Shown here piece by piece: positions 53,925 to 62,493 of a stretch of DNA of 64,000 nucleotides (its first letter is position 1; each line of letters starts with the position of its first letter). Origin of the DNA: Dictyobacter aurantiacus (GTDB lineage Bacteria > Chloroflexota > Ktedonobacteria > Ktedonobacterales > Ktedonobacteraceae); assembly GCF_003967515.1 (NCBI RefSeq), contig NZ_BIFQ01000001.1:5332001-5396000 (forward strand), read 5' to 3'. Under the pieces are notes generated by a model. It was not told where the DNA came from. It worked only from the letters and a program-made list of their open reading frames with translations, and did no database searches. Both the position numbers and the translations under genes were made by a program.

Positions 53925-54151
53925 AAGAGGGCTTTAGGGAGGGCAGCAGCAAATTTGATAGACATGGTGGCCTCCCTTTTCATAAAAGTAATAATGGATA
54001 TTGCGGTAAAATTATACTTTCTCGCCACAAACGCTGTCAAGAAATAGGAAGGACTCCATCCTCACCTACTCACAGGCGAGGAGCCGTTCGATCTTTTCGG
54101 CGGTGCCAGAATTGCTGCGGGGTGAGTAGATCAGGAGTCGCAGGGATCTTA

Positions 54152-54283
54152 CACTATGCGGAGGCGGTACGCGACGGCAAGTTGACGATCCCCATTGAGC
54201 GCATCATGCCGCTCGCTGATGCTGCCGCAGCCCAGGGCATCGCCGAAAAGGGTGGGGTTGCCAGGATCATCCTCACCGCCTGA
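54152..54283 (+). pseudogene. 3' fragment of a zinc-type alcohol dehydrogenase/quinone oxidoreductase
   Basis: 44 codons ending at TGA: AEAVRDGKLTIPIERIMPLA and DAAAAQGIAEKGGVARIILT. This matches the extreme C-terminus of MDR-family oxidoreductases (VADGKLxxPIxRxFPLxEAAEAHRxLE type). No upstream part of the gene is present. A degraded remnant. Confidence 0.6.
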
Positions 54284-54347
54284 CTATGAGATTATGGAAC
54301 GAGCGTGGTAGAGTATTTGTATTGATGAAGCATGATTTTGTGAAAGG

Positions 54348-55532
54348 ATGATGTCCTGTATGACGAATAGAGCAAGCTCGGGCCAGGTGAATTGGGTGGG
54401 TGCCTGGTATGCGGCGCCCTCACGGATGTTGTCAGCTAGCTTGAGTGGCCGTACCCTGCGGCAGATCGTCCACCTGCACGCGGGTGGCACACAGCTTCGC
54501 CTGCGGCTGTCCAATCGATATGGGGATGCGCCGGTGACGCTCGCTTCTCTTTCTGTCGCACCGGTCCTCCAGGGACCGCTGCTTTCCTCAGAAACGCAGG
54601 TCGTGCGCTTCGCGGGAGAGCCGACTGTCACCCTGGCTCCAGGTCAGGATGTGGTGAGTGATCCAGTAGCCTTGCGGGTGGAAGCGTTCAGCGATCTGGC
54701 CATCACCTTTTTTGTGGCCCAGGGAGAATGCCTGACGGGTCACATGTGGGCGCAACAAACCTCGTATGTCTCAGGAATCGCTGACGTGGCCGCCGCTCCG
54801 GCAGAAGCCACGTTTCTGGTTTATCCTTTGCAGACCACGTCCTGGTGGCTGATTACCGGCATTGATGTGATTCCATCTGCTCCCCTCAATGCCGTCGTGG
54901 CTTTCGGCTCTTCCACCACTGATGGGACCGGCTCAACCCTCAATGCCAACCAGCGCTGGCCCGATTACCTGGCGCGCCGTCTGCGAGATGCCGGGGGGAC
55001 ACGCTTTATGTCGGTCTTGAATGCCGGCCTCGGTGGCAACCAGCTCACGTCTTCTGGGATCCCGGACGCGGGGGAAGCTGGCATCCCGCCGTTCTTGTTC
55101 GGAGAGGCGGGTCGCACACGGCTGACCTGGGACGTGCTCGCGCAAGCAGGGGCAACGGACCTGATTCTCCATATCGGCTCGAATGATCTGCGTTTTGGGG
55201 TGGCAGGAGCAACGCTGATTGAGACATTCCAGCAGGTAGCAAGGCAGGCTCGACAGACCTACCAACGCGTGTTTGGCACGACGATTCTGCCCGGTGGCTA
55301 TCCACCTGAGCAAGTGGAGCAACGCCAGCTGGTCAATACCTGGCTGCGCGAGCAGGGGGACCAGTGGTTTGATGCCGTCTTTGACCTGGCCGCGCCACTG
55401 GCGTCCGCTGAGAATGAGGCCATTATCCGCCAGGAATGCGACAGCGGAGATGAGATCCATCCTAATGATGAAGGCTATCGGCGGATGGCCGAAGCCATCG
55501 ATATTACCCGGCTCTCAGGCAGCCTGGTCTGA
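54348..55532 (+). CDS. SGNH/GDSL-type hydrolase
   Basis: 394 residues. N-terminal ~165 residues form a beta-sandwich (VHLHAGGTQLRLRLSNRYGD). The SGNH part has block I VVAFGSSTTDG (Ser), block II NAGLGGNQL (Gly), block III LHIGSNDLRFG (Asn), block V GDEIHPNDEGY (Asp/His). Similar to rhamnogalacturonan/xylan acetylesterase-like enzymes. Probably an esterase. ATG 54348, 54351 and 54360 are all possible; AAAGG sits just before the first. No signal peptide is seen, so it may be cytosolic. Confidence 0.87.
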   Translation: MMSCMTNRASSGQVNWVGAWYAAPSRMLSASLSGRTLRQIVHLHAGGTQLRLRLSNRYGDAPVTLASLSVAPVLQGPLLSSETQVVRFAGEPTVTLAPGQDVVSDPVALRVEAFSDLAITFFVAQGECLTGHMWAQQTSYVSGIADVAAAPAEATFLVYPLQTTSWWLITGIDVIPSAPLNAVVAFGSSTTDGTGSTLNANQRWPDYLARRLRDAGGTRFMSVLNAGLGGNQLTSSGIPDAGEAGIPPFLFGEAGRTRLTWDVLAQAGATDLILHIGSNDLRFGVAGATLIETFQQVARQARQTYQRVFGTTILPGGYPPEQVEQRQLVNTWLREQGDQWFDAVFDLAAPLASAENEAIIRQECDSGDEIHPNDEGYRRMAEAIDITRLSGSLV

Positions 55533-55561
55533 CTCCCGCCACCCTGGGGGACGTGATGGCC

Positions 55562-55666
55562 TCCGCACGCGCGTCCGCTACGCAGCCGCACCCGTTTTTA
55601 TGTGTTGGTGCATCGGGGGCGCATTCGCGCCCCCGATGCACCAACACATAATGGACTCGTGAGCAC
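55562..55666. repeat. Structured hairpin repeat, copy A
   Basis: The block starts CCGCACGCGCGTCCGCTACG, then a 24-bp perfect stem (55599-55622 and 55627-55650, loop ATTC), then ATGGACTCGTGAGCAC. Copy B at 63211-63312 has the same frame, with stem changes on one side matched on the other. It lies between the SGNH gene and the MerR promoter. Confidence 0.8.
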
Positions 55667-55804
55667 TGCAGGTGCGAAAGCTCAGACATGCTGCAGACGA
55701 TGATCATGAGAGTAAGGCACATTCTGAGAGAAAAAGGGAGTGGATGCACCATGGAATGTGACATCCTATTTTTTGATCTGCCCAAAAATTGGGGGCAAAA
55801 GAGC

Positions 55805-55835
55805 TTGCGTATGACGTTACGTCATACCCTATACT
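55805..55835 (+). promoter_or_regulatory. MerR-type promoter with 19-bp spacer
   Basis: TTGCGT (55805-55810), 19-bp spacer, TATACT (55830-55835). A dyad GTATGACGTTACGTCATAC (55809-55827) fills the spacer. The regulator presumably binds there and bends the promoter. Confidence 0.8.
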
Positions 55836-55857
55836 CCCAATTGAAAGGAGGAAGCAC

Positions 55858-56712
55858 TTGGATCAACACGTACAGCAGCAGCGGCGCTATACCACCAGCC
55901 AGTTCGCGCAGCGGGCCGCGGTAACCGCGCGTACGCTGCGCTTCTATGACAAGGTGGGCCTGCTCTCACCCTCGCAATATACCGAGGCGGGCCACCGGCT
56001 CTACTCGGACGATGACCTGGTCAACCTGCAGCAGATCCTGTCCCTGAAGTTTCTCGGCTTCTCCCTGGATGAGATCAAAGCGTGCTTGCAGGAGGACCCA
56101 CGGCGGCTGAGGGAGACGCTGGCCACGCAGAAGGCCATGATGCGCGAGAAGCGCAGGCAGCTGGAAACAATCATCCAGGCCATCGAGAAGGCCGAGACGC
56201 TGCTGGAGGAGAGCCCCGCCAGTTGGGATGCCCTCGTCGACGTGATCCAGGTGATGCAGATGGAACAGAATAATAAAGATTGGGTCAACAAGTACCTGAC
56301 CCCCGAACAGCAGCAGAAGATGGCCGAGCTCTCTCGCGCCTCGTATAGCCCGGAGGCAGCGGCGAAGCTCGCCGAGTGGAGCAAGAGCTGGACCGAGGAG
56401 GATCAGCAGCGCGCCAATCAGCAGTGGGGCGCCGTCTTCAGCGAGCTGCGGCGCCTGGTAGCCGAGGGGGCCGATCCCACCGGACCCCAAGGACAGGCCC
56501 TGGCGCGCCAGCAGCAGGATCTGATCGGCCAGTTTACCCATGGCGACGCCGATGTGTGCGCCGGCCTGCAGCGCTTCATGAGCAGCCACAACCAGCTTCC
56601 TGAGCAGGAGCGTGTCATGGGCGCTTACAGCTACAGCCCCGAAGAGTGGGCCTTCATGAAGCAGGCCGTCGACCATTACAAACAACAACAATCGTCATCA
56701 TCGTCATCGTAG
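55858..56712 (+). CDS. MerR family regulator with TipAS antibiotic-recognition domain
   Basis: 284 residues. Residues ~10-80 are MerR (TTSQFAQRAAVTARTLRFYD, AGHRLYSDDDLV), then a coiled-coil helix. The C-terminal half (~140-275) is TipAS-like (YSPEAAAKLAEWSKSWTEED; FTHGDADVCAGLQRFM), which binds peptide antibiotics and activates transcription. The TTG at 55858 is the start, with AAAGGAGG 6 nt upstream; there is no in-frame ATG with a site. The tail ends in a run of Gln and Ser encoded by a CAA/TCA microsatellite. Confidence 0.9.
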   Translation: MDQHVQQQRRYTTSQFAQRAAVTARTLRFYDKVGLLSPSQYTEAGHRLYSDDDLVNLQQILSLKFLGFSLDEIKACLQEDPRRLRETLATQKAMMREKRRQLETIIQAIEKAETLLEESPASWDALVDVIQVMQMEQNNKDWVNKYLTPEQQQKMAELSRASYSPEAAAKLAEWSKSWTEEDQQRANQQWGAVFSELRRLVAEGADPTGPQGQALARQQQDLIGQFTHGDADVCAGLQRFMSSHNQLPEQERVMGAYSYSPEEWAFMKQAVDHYKQQQSSSSSS

Positions 56713-56780
56713 ATACGCCCCGATGATATTGAAGAAAAAAAGAAGAGAGAAACATCGTGTGCCATAACACGAAAACGTTC

Positions 56781-57045
56781 CCGTAGGCGGCATAGGATTG
56801 CGGCCTTGTCGATACGCACAATGCCCGAAAAGCAGCAATCCGGCCTTGTGCATGCCGCTCTGTTGACGTACGACACGTTGGCTTGTGCATACCGTTGTTG
56901 ACGTACGACACGTTGGCTTCGACTCTGATTGTTTGTATGGGGAACATTGCGTACGTGAACGGGTGCGGCATGCACAAGGCCGGATTGCTGCGTGTTCGAA
57001 GCAGGGACAGCGATAAATAGGCCGCAATCCTATGCCGCCTACGGG
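56781..57045. repeat. Composite palindromic repeat, copy 4
   Basis: GTAGGCGGCATAGGATTGCG (56783) to its complement ending at 57044. Inner arms (GCAGCAATCC... near 56831 and ...CCGGATTGCTGC near 56990) enclose a centre with two short repeats of the TTGACGTACGACACGTTGGC type. Lies between convergent MerR and sigma-factor genes. Confidence 0.85.
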
Positions 57046-57090
57046 AACATTTCCATGTTTCGCCAACGATTGTTCTCTCTTCTCATTTTG

Positions 57091-58086
57091 TTAAAGATTA
57101 TGGTTCCCAACACCGGTGGTGAGGGGCGGGATGTGGCGCAGCTTCTCGGGATTGACGATGATGTCGATCTCGCGCACCTGGTTGTCTCCGCATGTGAACA
57201 CCATGGCGAGGACGGCCAGGCCTTTGTCAGCGGCCTGTTGATACCACGGTTCCTGATCCAGCAGCGCGGGAAGCTGCCCCTCATCCCACCTCTCCCGCAG
57301 ATAGGCGACCAGGCCCGGCTGACCATTGATCTGCGCCGGCTGTATTGTTGCCTTGACATGCTGCCACACCTTCTGCTGCAGGCCGAGCAGGTAGCGGGCC
57401 ACGCGTTCTGCACCATACAGCGGTTTGAGCGCGGCTCTGACTTTGCCGCCGCCGTCGGCGTGGAGCACGATCTCGTCTGAAAGCGTATGCAGCAGACCGT
57501 CCATATCGCCGTTGAGGTATGCCTGCAGAAACTGCGTGAAGACCCGCTGCTGCTGCTCATAAGAGGGCGCCTGAGTCAGCCTGCCGTTGGTGGGTAGATG
57601 TCTGCGTGCCCGGTGCATGACCTGGCGGCAGTTCTCCTCGCTCTTGCCCACGATCTCCGCGATCCCCGCGTAGTCATAGTCGAAGACCTGGCGCAGCAGG
57701 AAGACCGCCCGCTCGAGCGGCGACAGGCGTTCCAGCAGCAGCAGAAAGGCCATCGAGAGGGACTCGCCCAATTCCGAGAGGGTTGATGGATCTGTGGTTG
57801 TGGTCTCGATCAGTGGTTCCGGCAGCCAGAGGCCGGTGTACGTCTCGCGCTGCGCCTGCGCGGAGCGTAACCGATCGATGCACCGGCGCGTCACCAGCGT
57901 GCAGAGGTAGGCTTTAGGATTTTCTACCTCCTCCTCTGACTCACGTGTATACCAGCGCAAGAATGCCTCCTGCACGCAGTCCTCCGCATCCATCACGCTG
58001 CCCAGCATGCGATAGGCGATGGAGAAGAGGAGCGACCTGTACTGCTGGAAAATCTCTTCCTGTTGTGCATCTGATGTGTTGTCCAT
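57091..58086 (-). CDS. ECF41-type sigma factor with SnoaL-like C-terminus (SigJ)
   Basis: 331 residues. Sigma-70 region 2 is LLFSIAYRMLGSVMDAEDCV followed by FLRWYTR; region 4 is LERAVFLLRQVFDYDYAGIA followed by VGKSEENCRQ. The ~120-residue C-terminal SnoaL-like extension (ADGGGKVRAALKPLYGAERV) replaces an anti-sigma factor in this class. Known ECF41 factors control a neighbouring oxidoreductase or COE gene. The start ATG 58086 follows GGGGTAGG. It is the second gene of an operon with the upstream FAD oxidoreductase. Confidence 0.9.
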   Translation of the reverse strand: MDNTSDAQQEEIFQQYRSLLFSIAYRMLGSVMDAEDCVQEAFLRWYTRESEEEVENPKAYLCTLVTRRCIDRLRSAQAQRETYTGLWLPEPLIETTTTDPSTLSELGESLSMAFLLLLERLSPLERAVFLLRQVFDYDYAGIAEIVGKSEENCRQVMHRARRHLPTNGRLTQAPSYEQQQRVFTQFLQAYLNGDMDGLLHTLSDEIVLHADGGGKVRAALKPLYGAERVARYLLGLQQKVWQHVKATIQPAQINGQPGLVAYLRERWDEGQLPALLDQEPWYQQAADKGLAVLAMVFTCGDNQVREIDIIVNPEKLRHIPPLTTGVGNHNL

Positions 58087-58174
58087 TGTAAAACCTACCC
58101 CTGGCTATGGTGCGGTCCGCGCCTCACCTCTGGCGGGCCACACCACAGCATCACCGATCTTCTTCTCTAGCATA

Positions 58175-59503
58175 TTATATGACGCCCATCGATCCGGCCA
58201 TAGAGCTGTCCTGCCGCCCGGCGGCACGAGCTGTGATCAACCGCGCCGCATCGCTGGCGCTGGCGAAGCTGGCGTCCGAAAGTCCCCCTTCAGGACCCAC
58301 CCAGTCTCCGGCGACATACAGATTGGGCAGACCGGGAACCACCGGCCCTGGTCGTCCGGCCAGGCCGCCGAGGCGGGCCTGGACTATGGCGTTGGAGACG
58401 ATCATGTGCGGCAGGAAGTATTGCCGCACGACCTCCGCGCGCCAGCCGGGCTGCAGGCGATCCATCTGCTCCTCTAACTCCTGCCGCGTCGCCTCCGGAT
58501 CTGCGGTCTCGCCGGGTTGCAGGTATTTCATGGTATGGACCAGCGCACTCCCCTCAGGAGCCAGCCGGGCCCAGGTGGAATGCGCCGAATAGTAGAGCGG
58601 CCGATCCAGGTCCAGGGTATAGGTGTTCCCCGGCCGGGGAAGACGGCGCAGGGCGAGATCGAGGCAGGCGGCGCGAGCTGGCAGCGCCTGATCGGCCCAG
58701 CGGCGCAGCTCCTCGTGCTCCCCATCCATCACCAGGGCGCTGGCCGTCTTCGGATCGGTCGCCAGCAGGACCGTCCCCGCCTCGTAGCTCGTGCCATCCG
58801 CCATCCTGGCCCTATATCCATCTTCCGTGACTTCGATCGCCTGCACCCGCGCTCCGGTGATGATGCGCACGCCCATCTCGCGGGCCTTCTGCTCCAGACC
58901 GTCCACCAGCGTCTGCCAGCCGCCATCCAGGTACAAAACCTGTGTATGCAGCAGGAACTGCAGCATCTCCGCTGAAAGCAGCTCGGGGGCGTTGCTATAG
59001 GTCGCCAGGCGCATCGTCGCCAGGATGAAGCGGCGCGCCTGCTCGTGCTTCACCTGCCGCGCCAGCCAATCCCCCAGGCTGATCTCCCTGATCTCCGCGT
59101 ACCTCATACCTTGTAAGCGCGCGAGCAGGCGTAACAGCTCCATTTTGGCCGCCCACGGCAGCAGGCGTGTCGTCAGCAGGGTCGTAGCCCCCACCGGAGC
59201 CGTATAGAGCCTGTCGTCAGCCAGCACGAAGAAGCCAGGGCCTCCCGGCCGCGCTCCGCTGTAGCGAACGCCCAGCTCACGCAGCACCTGCGCGCCGGGT
59301 CCATGAGGATAGAAGGCATGCGCCCCCTGATTGAAGAAGAAGCCGTCCTGTTGATTGGTGCGGGCACGCCCACCGGCGCCGCCCGACTTCTCAAACAGCG
59401 TTACCGCGTGCCCCGCGCGCGCCAGCAGGGCCGCCGCCGACAGGCCCGCCAGTCCACCACCAACAATGATCACCGGAAGTTGAGCATCTGTATTCGTCAC
59501 CAT
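58175..59503 (-). CDS. FAD/NAD(P)-binding oxidoreductase (phytoene desaturase-like)
   Basis: 442 residues. The FAD motif is VIIVGGGLAGLSAAALLARA followed by FEKSGGAGGRA. A second FAD block is AGDWVGPEGGLSDASFASA near the C-terminus. Related to amine-oxidase/phytoene-desaturase-like enzymes; substrate unknown. GAGGAC lies before the ATG at 59503. An ECF41-type promoter is visible at 59602-59628, so it is a likely target of the sigma factor encoded just downstream. Confidence 0.9.
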   Translation of the reverse strand: MVTNTDAQLPVIIVGGGLAGLSAAALLARAGHAVTLFEKSGGAGGRARTNQQDGFFFNQGAHAFYPHGPGAQVLRELGVRYSGARPGGPGFFVLADDRLYTAPVGATTLLTTRLLPWAAKMELLRLLARLQGMRYAEIREISLGDWLARQVKHEQARRFILATMRLATYSNAPELLSAEMLQFLLHTQVLYLDGGWQTLVDGLEQKAREMGVRIITGARVQAIEVTEDGYRARMADGTSYEAGTVLLATDPKTASALVMDGEHEELRRWADQALPARAACLDLALRRLPRPGNTYTLDLDRPLYYSAHSTWARLAPEGSALVHTMKYLQPGETADPEATRQELEEQMDRLQPGWRAEVVRQYFLPHMIVSNAIVQARLGGLAGRPGPVVPGLPNLYVAGDWVGPEGGLSDASFASASDAARLITARAAGRQDSSMAGSMGVI

Positions 59504-59601
59504 ACGTTATCCGTCCTCGTTTCTTATCGTTTGTTTCAGCCACACACCGGATAAGGCAGAGATGCCATATTTCAACCCCTTTCCTTATCTCTCAAACACG
59601 A

Positions 59602-59628
59602 GTCGAGACAACGCATCCATTTGTGACA
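59602..59628 (-). promoter_or_regulatory. ECF41-type promoter candidate
   Basis: On the minus strand TGTCACA (59628-59622), 16-bp spacer, CGAC (59605-59602). The known ECF41 promoter is TGTCACA-N16-CGTC; the -35 is exact and the -10 has one change. It is ~100 bp upstream of the oxidoreductase start. Confidence 0.65.
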
Positions 59629-59709
59629 CCCCTCCCTAAGAAAGGACAAAAAGCCACGAGTGCGGCACCCATGGCTTTTGATAATCGACTTACGTTGATA
59701 ATTTACCGT

Positions 59710-60600
59710 TTACCTGGCGAGTTGATCGAGCATGGTCTTGTAGCTTTCGTCATTCTCGTGGTTTACCGCGCCAGCGACAAAGTCGGTGGAGCTGCTCAGG
59801 TGCTCCCAGCGCTCGATCTCGGCCAGGTTGGCCTGCTCTATCTGGCGAACCAGGTGGACGGCGTCTTTGCCCAGCAGGAGCCGGAATGGTGGCTCGGGCT
59901 CGTTGATGGCGGCGATGATGGCCTGAGCGGCGCGGGCGGGATCGCCTGGCTCCTGTCCAGCGCGGACACGCCGATACTCCACCATCTGCCCGATCGTCTG
60001 CTGGTAGTCGGGTCCTGGTTCGCTGATGTTCATGGAGGAGCCGGCCCAATCGGTGCGGAAGCCTCCCGGTTCGATGATTGTGACTTTGATTCCGAGCGGT
60101 GCCACTTCGCGCATGAGCGTTTCGGAGAAGCCCTCGACCCCCCATTTCGCGACCTGGTAGGCGCCCAGTCCAGGGACACCGGTGCGGCCGCCGACCGAGG
60201 AGAACTGCACGATGTGGCCTGAGCGTTGCTTGCGCAGGACCGGCAGGGCCGCGCGCGTCACATGGATGACGCCCCAGAGATTGGTTTCGATCTGCGTACG
60301 CCAGTCCTCTTCCGAAGCCTCTTCGATGGACGCCACGTTGGCGTAGCCGGCGTTGTTGACGACCACATCCAGGCGGCCAAAGCTTTCAACGGCCGTCTCC
60401 ACGGCCGCGCGTGCCTGCTCCGCGTTGGTGACATCCAGCGCCATCGTGCGAATTCGGCCGGGGTAGCGCTCGACGAGATCAGTGAGTTGCTCTGGCCTGC
60501 GCGCCGTCGCCAGCAGGGAGTCACCCTGCGCCAGCACGGCCTCGGCCAGACTACGCCCAAAGCCACGCGAGCTACCAGTAATCATCCATATCTTCGACAT
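59710..60600 (-). CDS. SDR-family oxidoreductase
   Basis: 296 residues. NADP motif MITGSSRGFGRSLAEAVLAQ, VVVNNAGYANVASIEE, catalytic Ser in QFSSVGGRTGVPG and Tyr/Lys in GAYQVAKWGVEGF, so the catalytic set is complete. Related to classical SDRs of the COG0300/4221 type. ATG 60600 has GAAAGGATAG upstream; a longer reading to 60747 is not needed. It is divergent from the MmyB-like regulator at 60784. Confidence 0.92.
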   Translation of the reverse strand: MSKIWMITGSSRGFGRSLAEAVLAQGDSLLATARRPEQLTDLVERYPGRIRTMALDVTNAEQARAAVETAVESFGRLDVVVNNAGYANVASIEEASEEDWRTQIETNLWGVIHVTRAALPVLRKQRSGHIVQFSSVGGRTGVPGLGAYQVAKWGVEGFSETLMREVAPLGIKVTIIEPGGFRTDWAGSSMNISEPGPDYQQTIGQMVEYRRVRAGQEPGDPARAAQAIIAAINEPEPPFRLLLGKDAVHLVRQIEQANLAEIERWEHLSSSTDFVAGAVNHENDESYKTMLDQLAR

Positions 60601-60695
60601 GCTATCTATCCTTTCATATAAGCAAGTGAGTCTCCACCCCCTCCTCAAAAAGGAGTAGAAATCTGATATGGTAGAATTATGGAGCCGGGGAAGCG

Positions 60696-60719
60696 TGATA
60701 ACCAGGAGTGTGGTTATCA
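60696..60719. promoter_or_regulatory. Candidate operator for the MmyB/SDR pair
   Basis: TGATAACCA-N6-TGGTTATCA: perfect 9-bp arms in the divergent 183-bp gap. Confidence 0.6.
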
Positions 60720-60783
60720 TAGGTGTGAAAGTAACAGGGGTATTCATATAGCCATAAGATAAGAAGGAGGCGGCGAGGCAACA

Positions 60784-61653
60784 ATGATTGATGAGGCACA
60801 GCGGCGGGCGCAGCTCGCTGACTTTTTGAAGACGCGGCGCGCGCGCCTGAGTCCGCAGCAGTTCGGACTGCCGGTGGTTAGCCGCAGGCGGACGCCAGGG
60901 CTGCGCCGCGATGAGGTGGCGCTGCTGGCTGGCATCGGCGTTTCATGGTATACCTGGCTGGAGCAGGGACGCCCGATTACGGTCTCGGACCAGGTGCTTG
61001 ACAGCTTGACCAGTGCATTACGACTTGATGACAGCGAGCGCCGCCACCTCTACATGCTGGCACGCGGCATGTTGCCGGTTGCAGGCGACGAAGAGCCGCA
61101 GGTTATCGATCAGCCGCCTATCAATCTGCTGGCTGTGATGGATGCGCTGGGGAATAGCCCGGCCTATATCCTGGATCGCTATCTCAATGTGGTAGCCTGG
61201 AACGCCAGCGCCGCCCGCCTCTTCGGCGATTTTGGGCAACTGGCGGGCAGGGATCGCAACGTCATGTGGCGGCTCTTTACCCATTCCTCGCAACGCACAC
61301 TGTACGTGCAGTGGGAGGAGGCGGCCCGGCACGCCATTAAGACCTTCCGCACCATCAGCGATCAGCTGGCTGGAGATGCTCACTGCGAGCAGTTGATCGC
61401 TGATCTGAAGCAGGCCAGTCCCGATTTTCGCCGCTGGTGGACCCAGCATGACATCGAACTCTCGTGCAGCCCTACCCATCAGAAAGAATTTAACCATCCG
61501 CAGGTTGGACGCCTGGAGGTCCTGAGCACGACATTGATTTCTCCGGATAACCCACACTTCAGGCTGGTTACGCTTACACCATGTACGCCAGACACCACGG
61601 CCAGACTGGTGCAGCTGGCTCGGGTTGAGGGCAGGCGCTATAGCCTGATCTAG
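60784..61653 (+). CDS. MmyB-like HTH regulator
   Basis: 289 residues. XRE-like HTH (RTPGLRRDEVALLAGIGVSW followed by YTWLEQGRP). The MmyB ligand-binding domain (~110-275) has VVAWNASAARLFGDF, EFNHPQVGRLEVLS and LTPCTPDT. It is the normal length for the family, unlike the 390-residue relative at 22559. GAAGGAGG lies upstream of the ATG at 60784. It probably regulates the divergent SDR gene through the dyad at 60696. Confidence 0.93.
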   Translation: MIDEAQRRAQLADFLKTRRARLSPQQFGLPVVSRRRTPGLRRDEVALLAGIGVSWYTWLEQGRPITVSDQVLDSLTSALRLDDSERRHLYMLARGMLPVAGDEEPQVIDQPPINLLAVMDALGNSPAYILDRYLNVVAWNASAARLFGDFGQLAGRDRNVMWRLFTHSSQRTLYVQWEEAARHAIKTFRTISDQLAGDAHCEQLIADLKQASPDFRRWWTQHDIELSCSPTHQKEFNHPQVGRLEVLSTTLISPDNPHFRLVTLTPCTPDTTARLVQLARVEGRRYSLI

Positions 61654-61667
61654 GCAATCTCGCTATT

Positions 61668-62405
61668 CTACGCCTCGGTCCAGCAGCTGGCCCACCAGGC
61701 GGCATGGGGCATGCCGGATGAGTGCATTACCTGGATGAAGGCCTGCAGGTCAAAGGCGGTGCGGTGCAGCTCTACCTGCAAGGAGTTGTCGTCGCACTCA
61801 ACGACGGCATATTCCGCGAAGGCCGGCTGGCGAATGTCGGCGGGGGGTGACACACGATCCATCGCCAGTCCGACGCTGCCAGGATTGAAAAGCAGCAGGT
61901 CTTTGAAGCGGCGAAACATCTGGATGTGCGTATGACCTCCCACCATCAGCTCGCCCCGCGCACCGGCCAATGCCTGCTCCAACTCTTTTTCCGGAGTGGT
62001 GGGCAGGATGCGCTCCTTATAAGACCGGGGCGATCCGTGATAGCAAACGAGCGTTTTTTCGTTGGGCAGGGGATACTCGATGCCGGGCTGAAACGAGCGC
62101 AGGTAGTCACGATCAGCGGCTGAGAGCTGCTGCGCGCACCACAGATCTATCTCCTGCCAGCGCTGCCGGCGTGTATCGGGCTGCTCCCTGGGCTCGGGCT
62201 GCAAGAGCCAGGCATCCATATTTCCCATCACCACAGGACAGCCAAGCGCCCGCAGCCGGTTGATCACCTCGCGGGGTTGCGGTCCCGTCGAGGCGACATC
62301 GCCAAGGCAGATCATCTGGTTGATATTGCGGGTTGAGAGCGCCGTCAACACGGCCTCCAGAGCCACATCGTTCCCATGAATATCAGAGATGAGCGCAATG
62401 CGCAT
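61668..62405 (-). CDS. Metallophosphoesterase (YfcE-like), paralogue
   Basis: 245 residues. ALISDIHGNDVALEA (D-x-H), MICLGDVASTGP (GD), VVMGNMDAW (GN), LVCYHGSPRSYKE (H) and LMVGGHTHIQMFR (GHxH) make up the metal site. Paralogue of the gene at 35662. GGGGAACGATCT precedes the ATG. Substrate unknown. Confidence 0.92.
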   Translation of the reverse strand: MRIALISDIHGNDVALEAVLTALSTRNINQMICLGDVASTGPQPREVINRLRALGCPVVMGNMDAWLLQPEPREQPDTRRQRWQEIDLWCAQQLSAADRDYLRSFQPGIEYPLPNEKTLVCYHGSPRSYKERILPTTPEKELEQALAGARGELMVGGHTHIQMFRRFKDLLLFNPGSVGLAMDRVSPPADIRQPAFAEYAVVECDDNSLQVELHRTAFDLQAFIQVMHSSGMPHAAWWASCWTEA

Positions 62406-62493
62406 AGATCGTTCCCCTCCATATATTCTGTTGTGGCACGTCGCTGCGACCGGCTAGCCAGCGCGTGGCGCCAGATAATAGCGCAGTGTCGGG

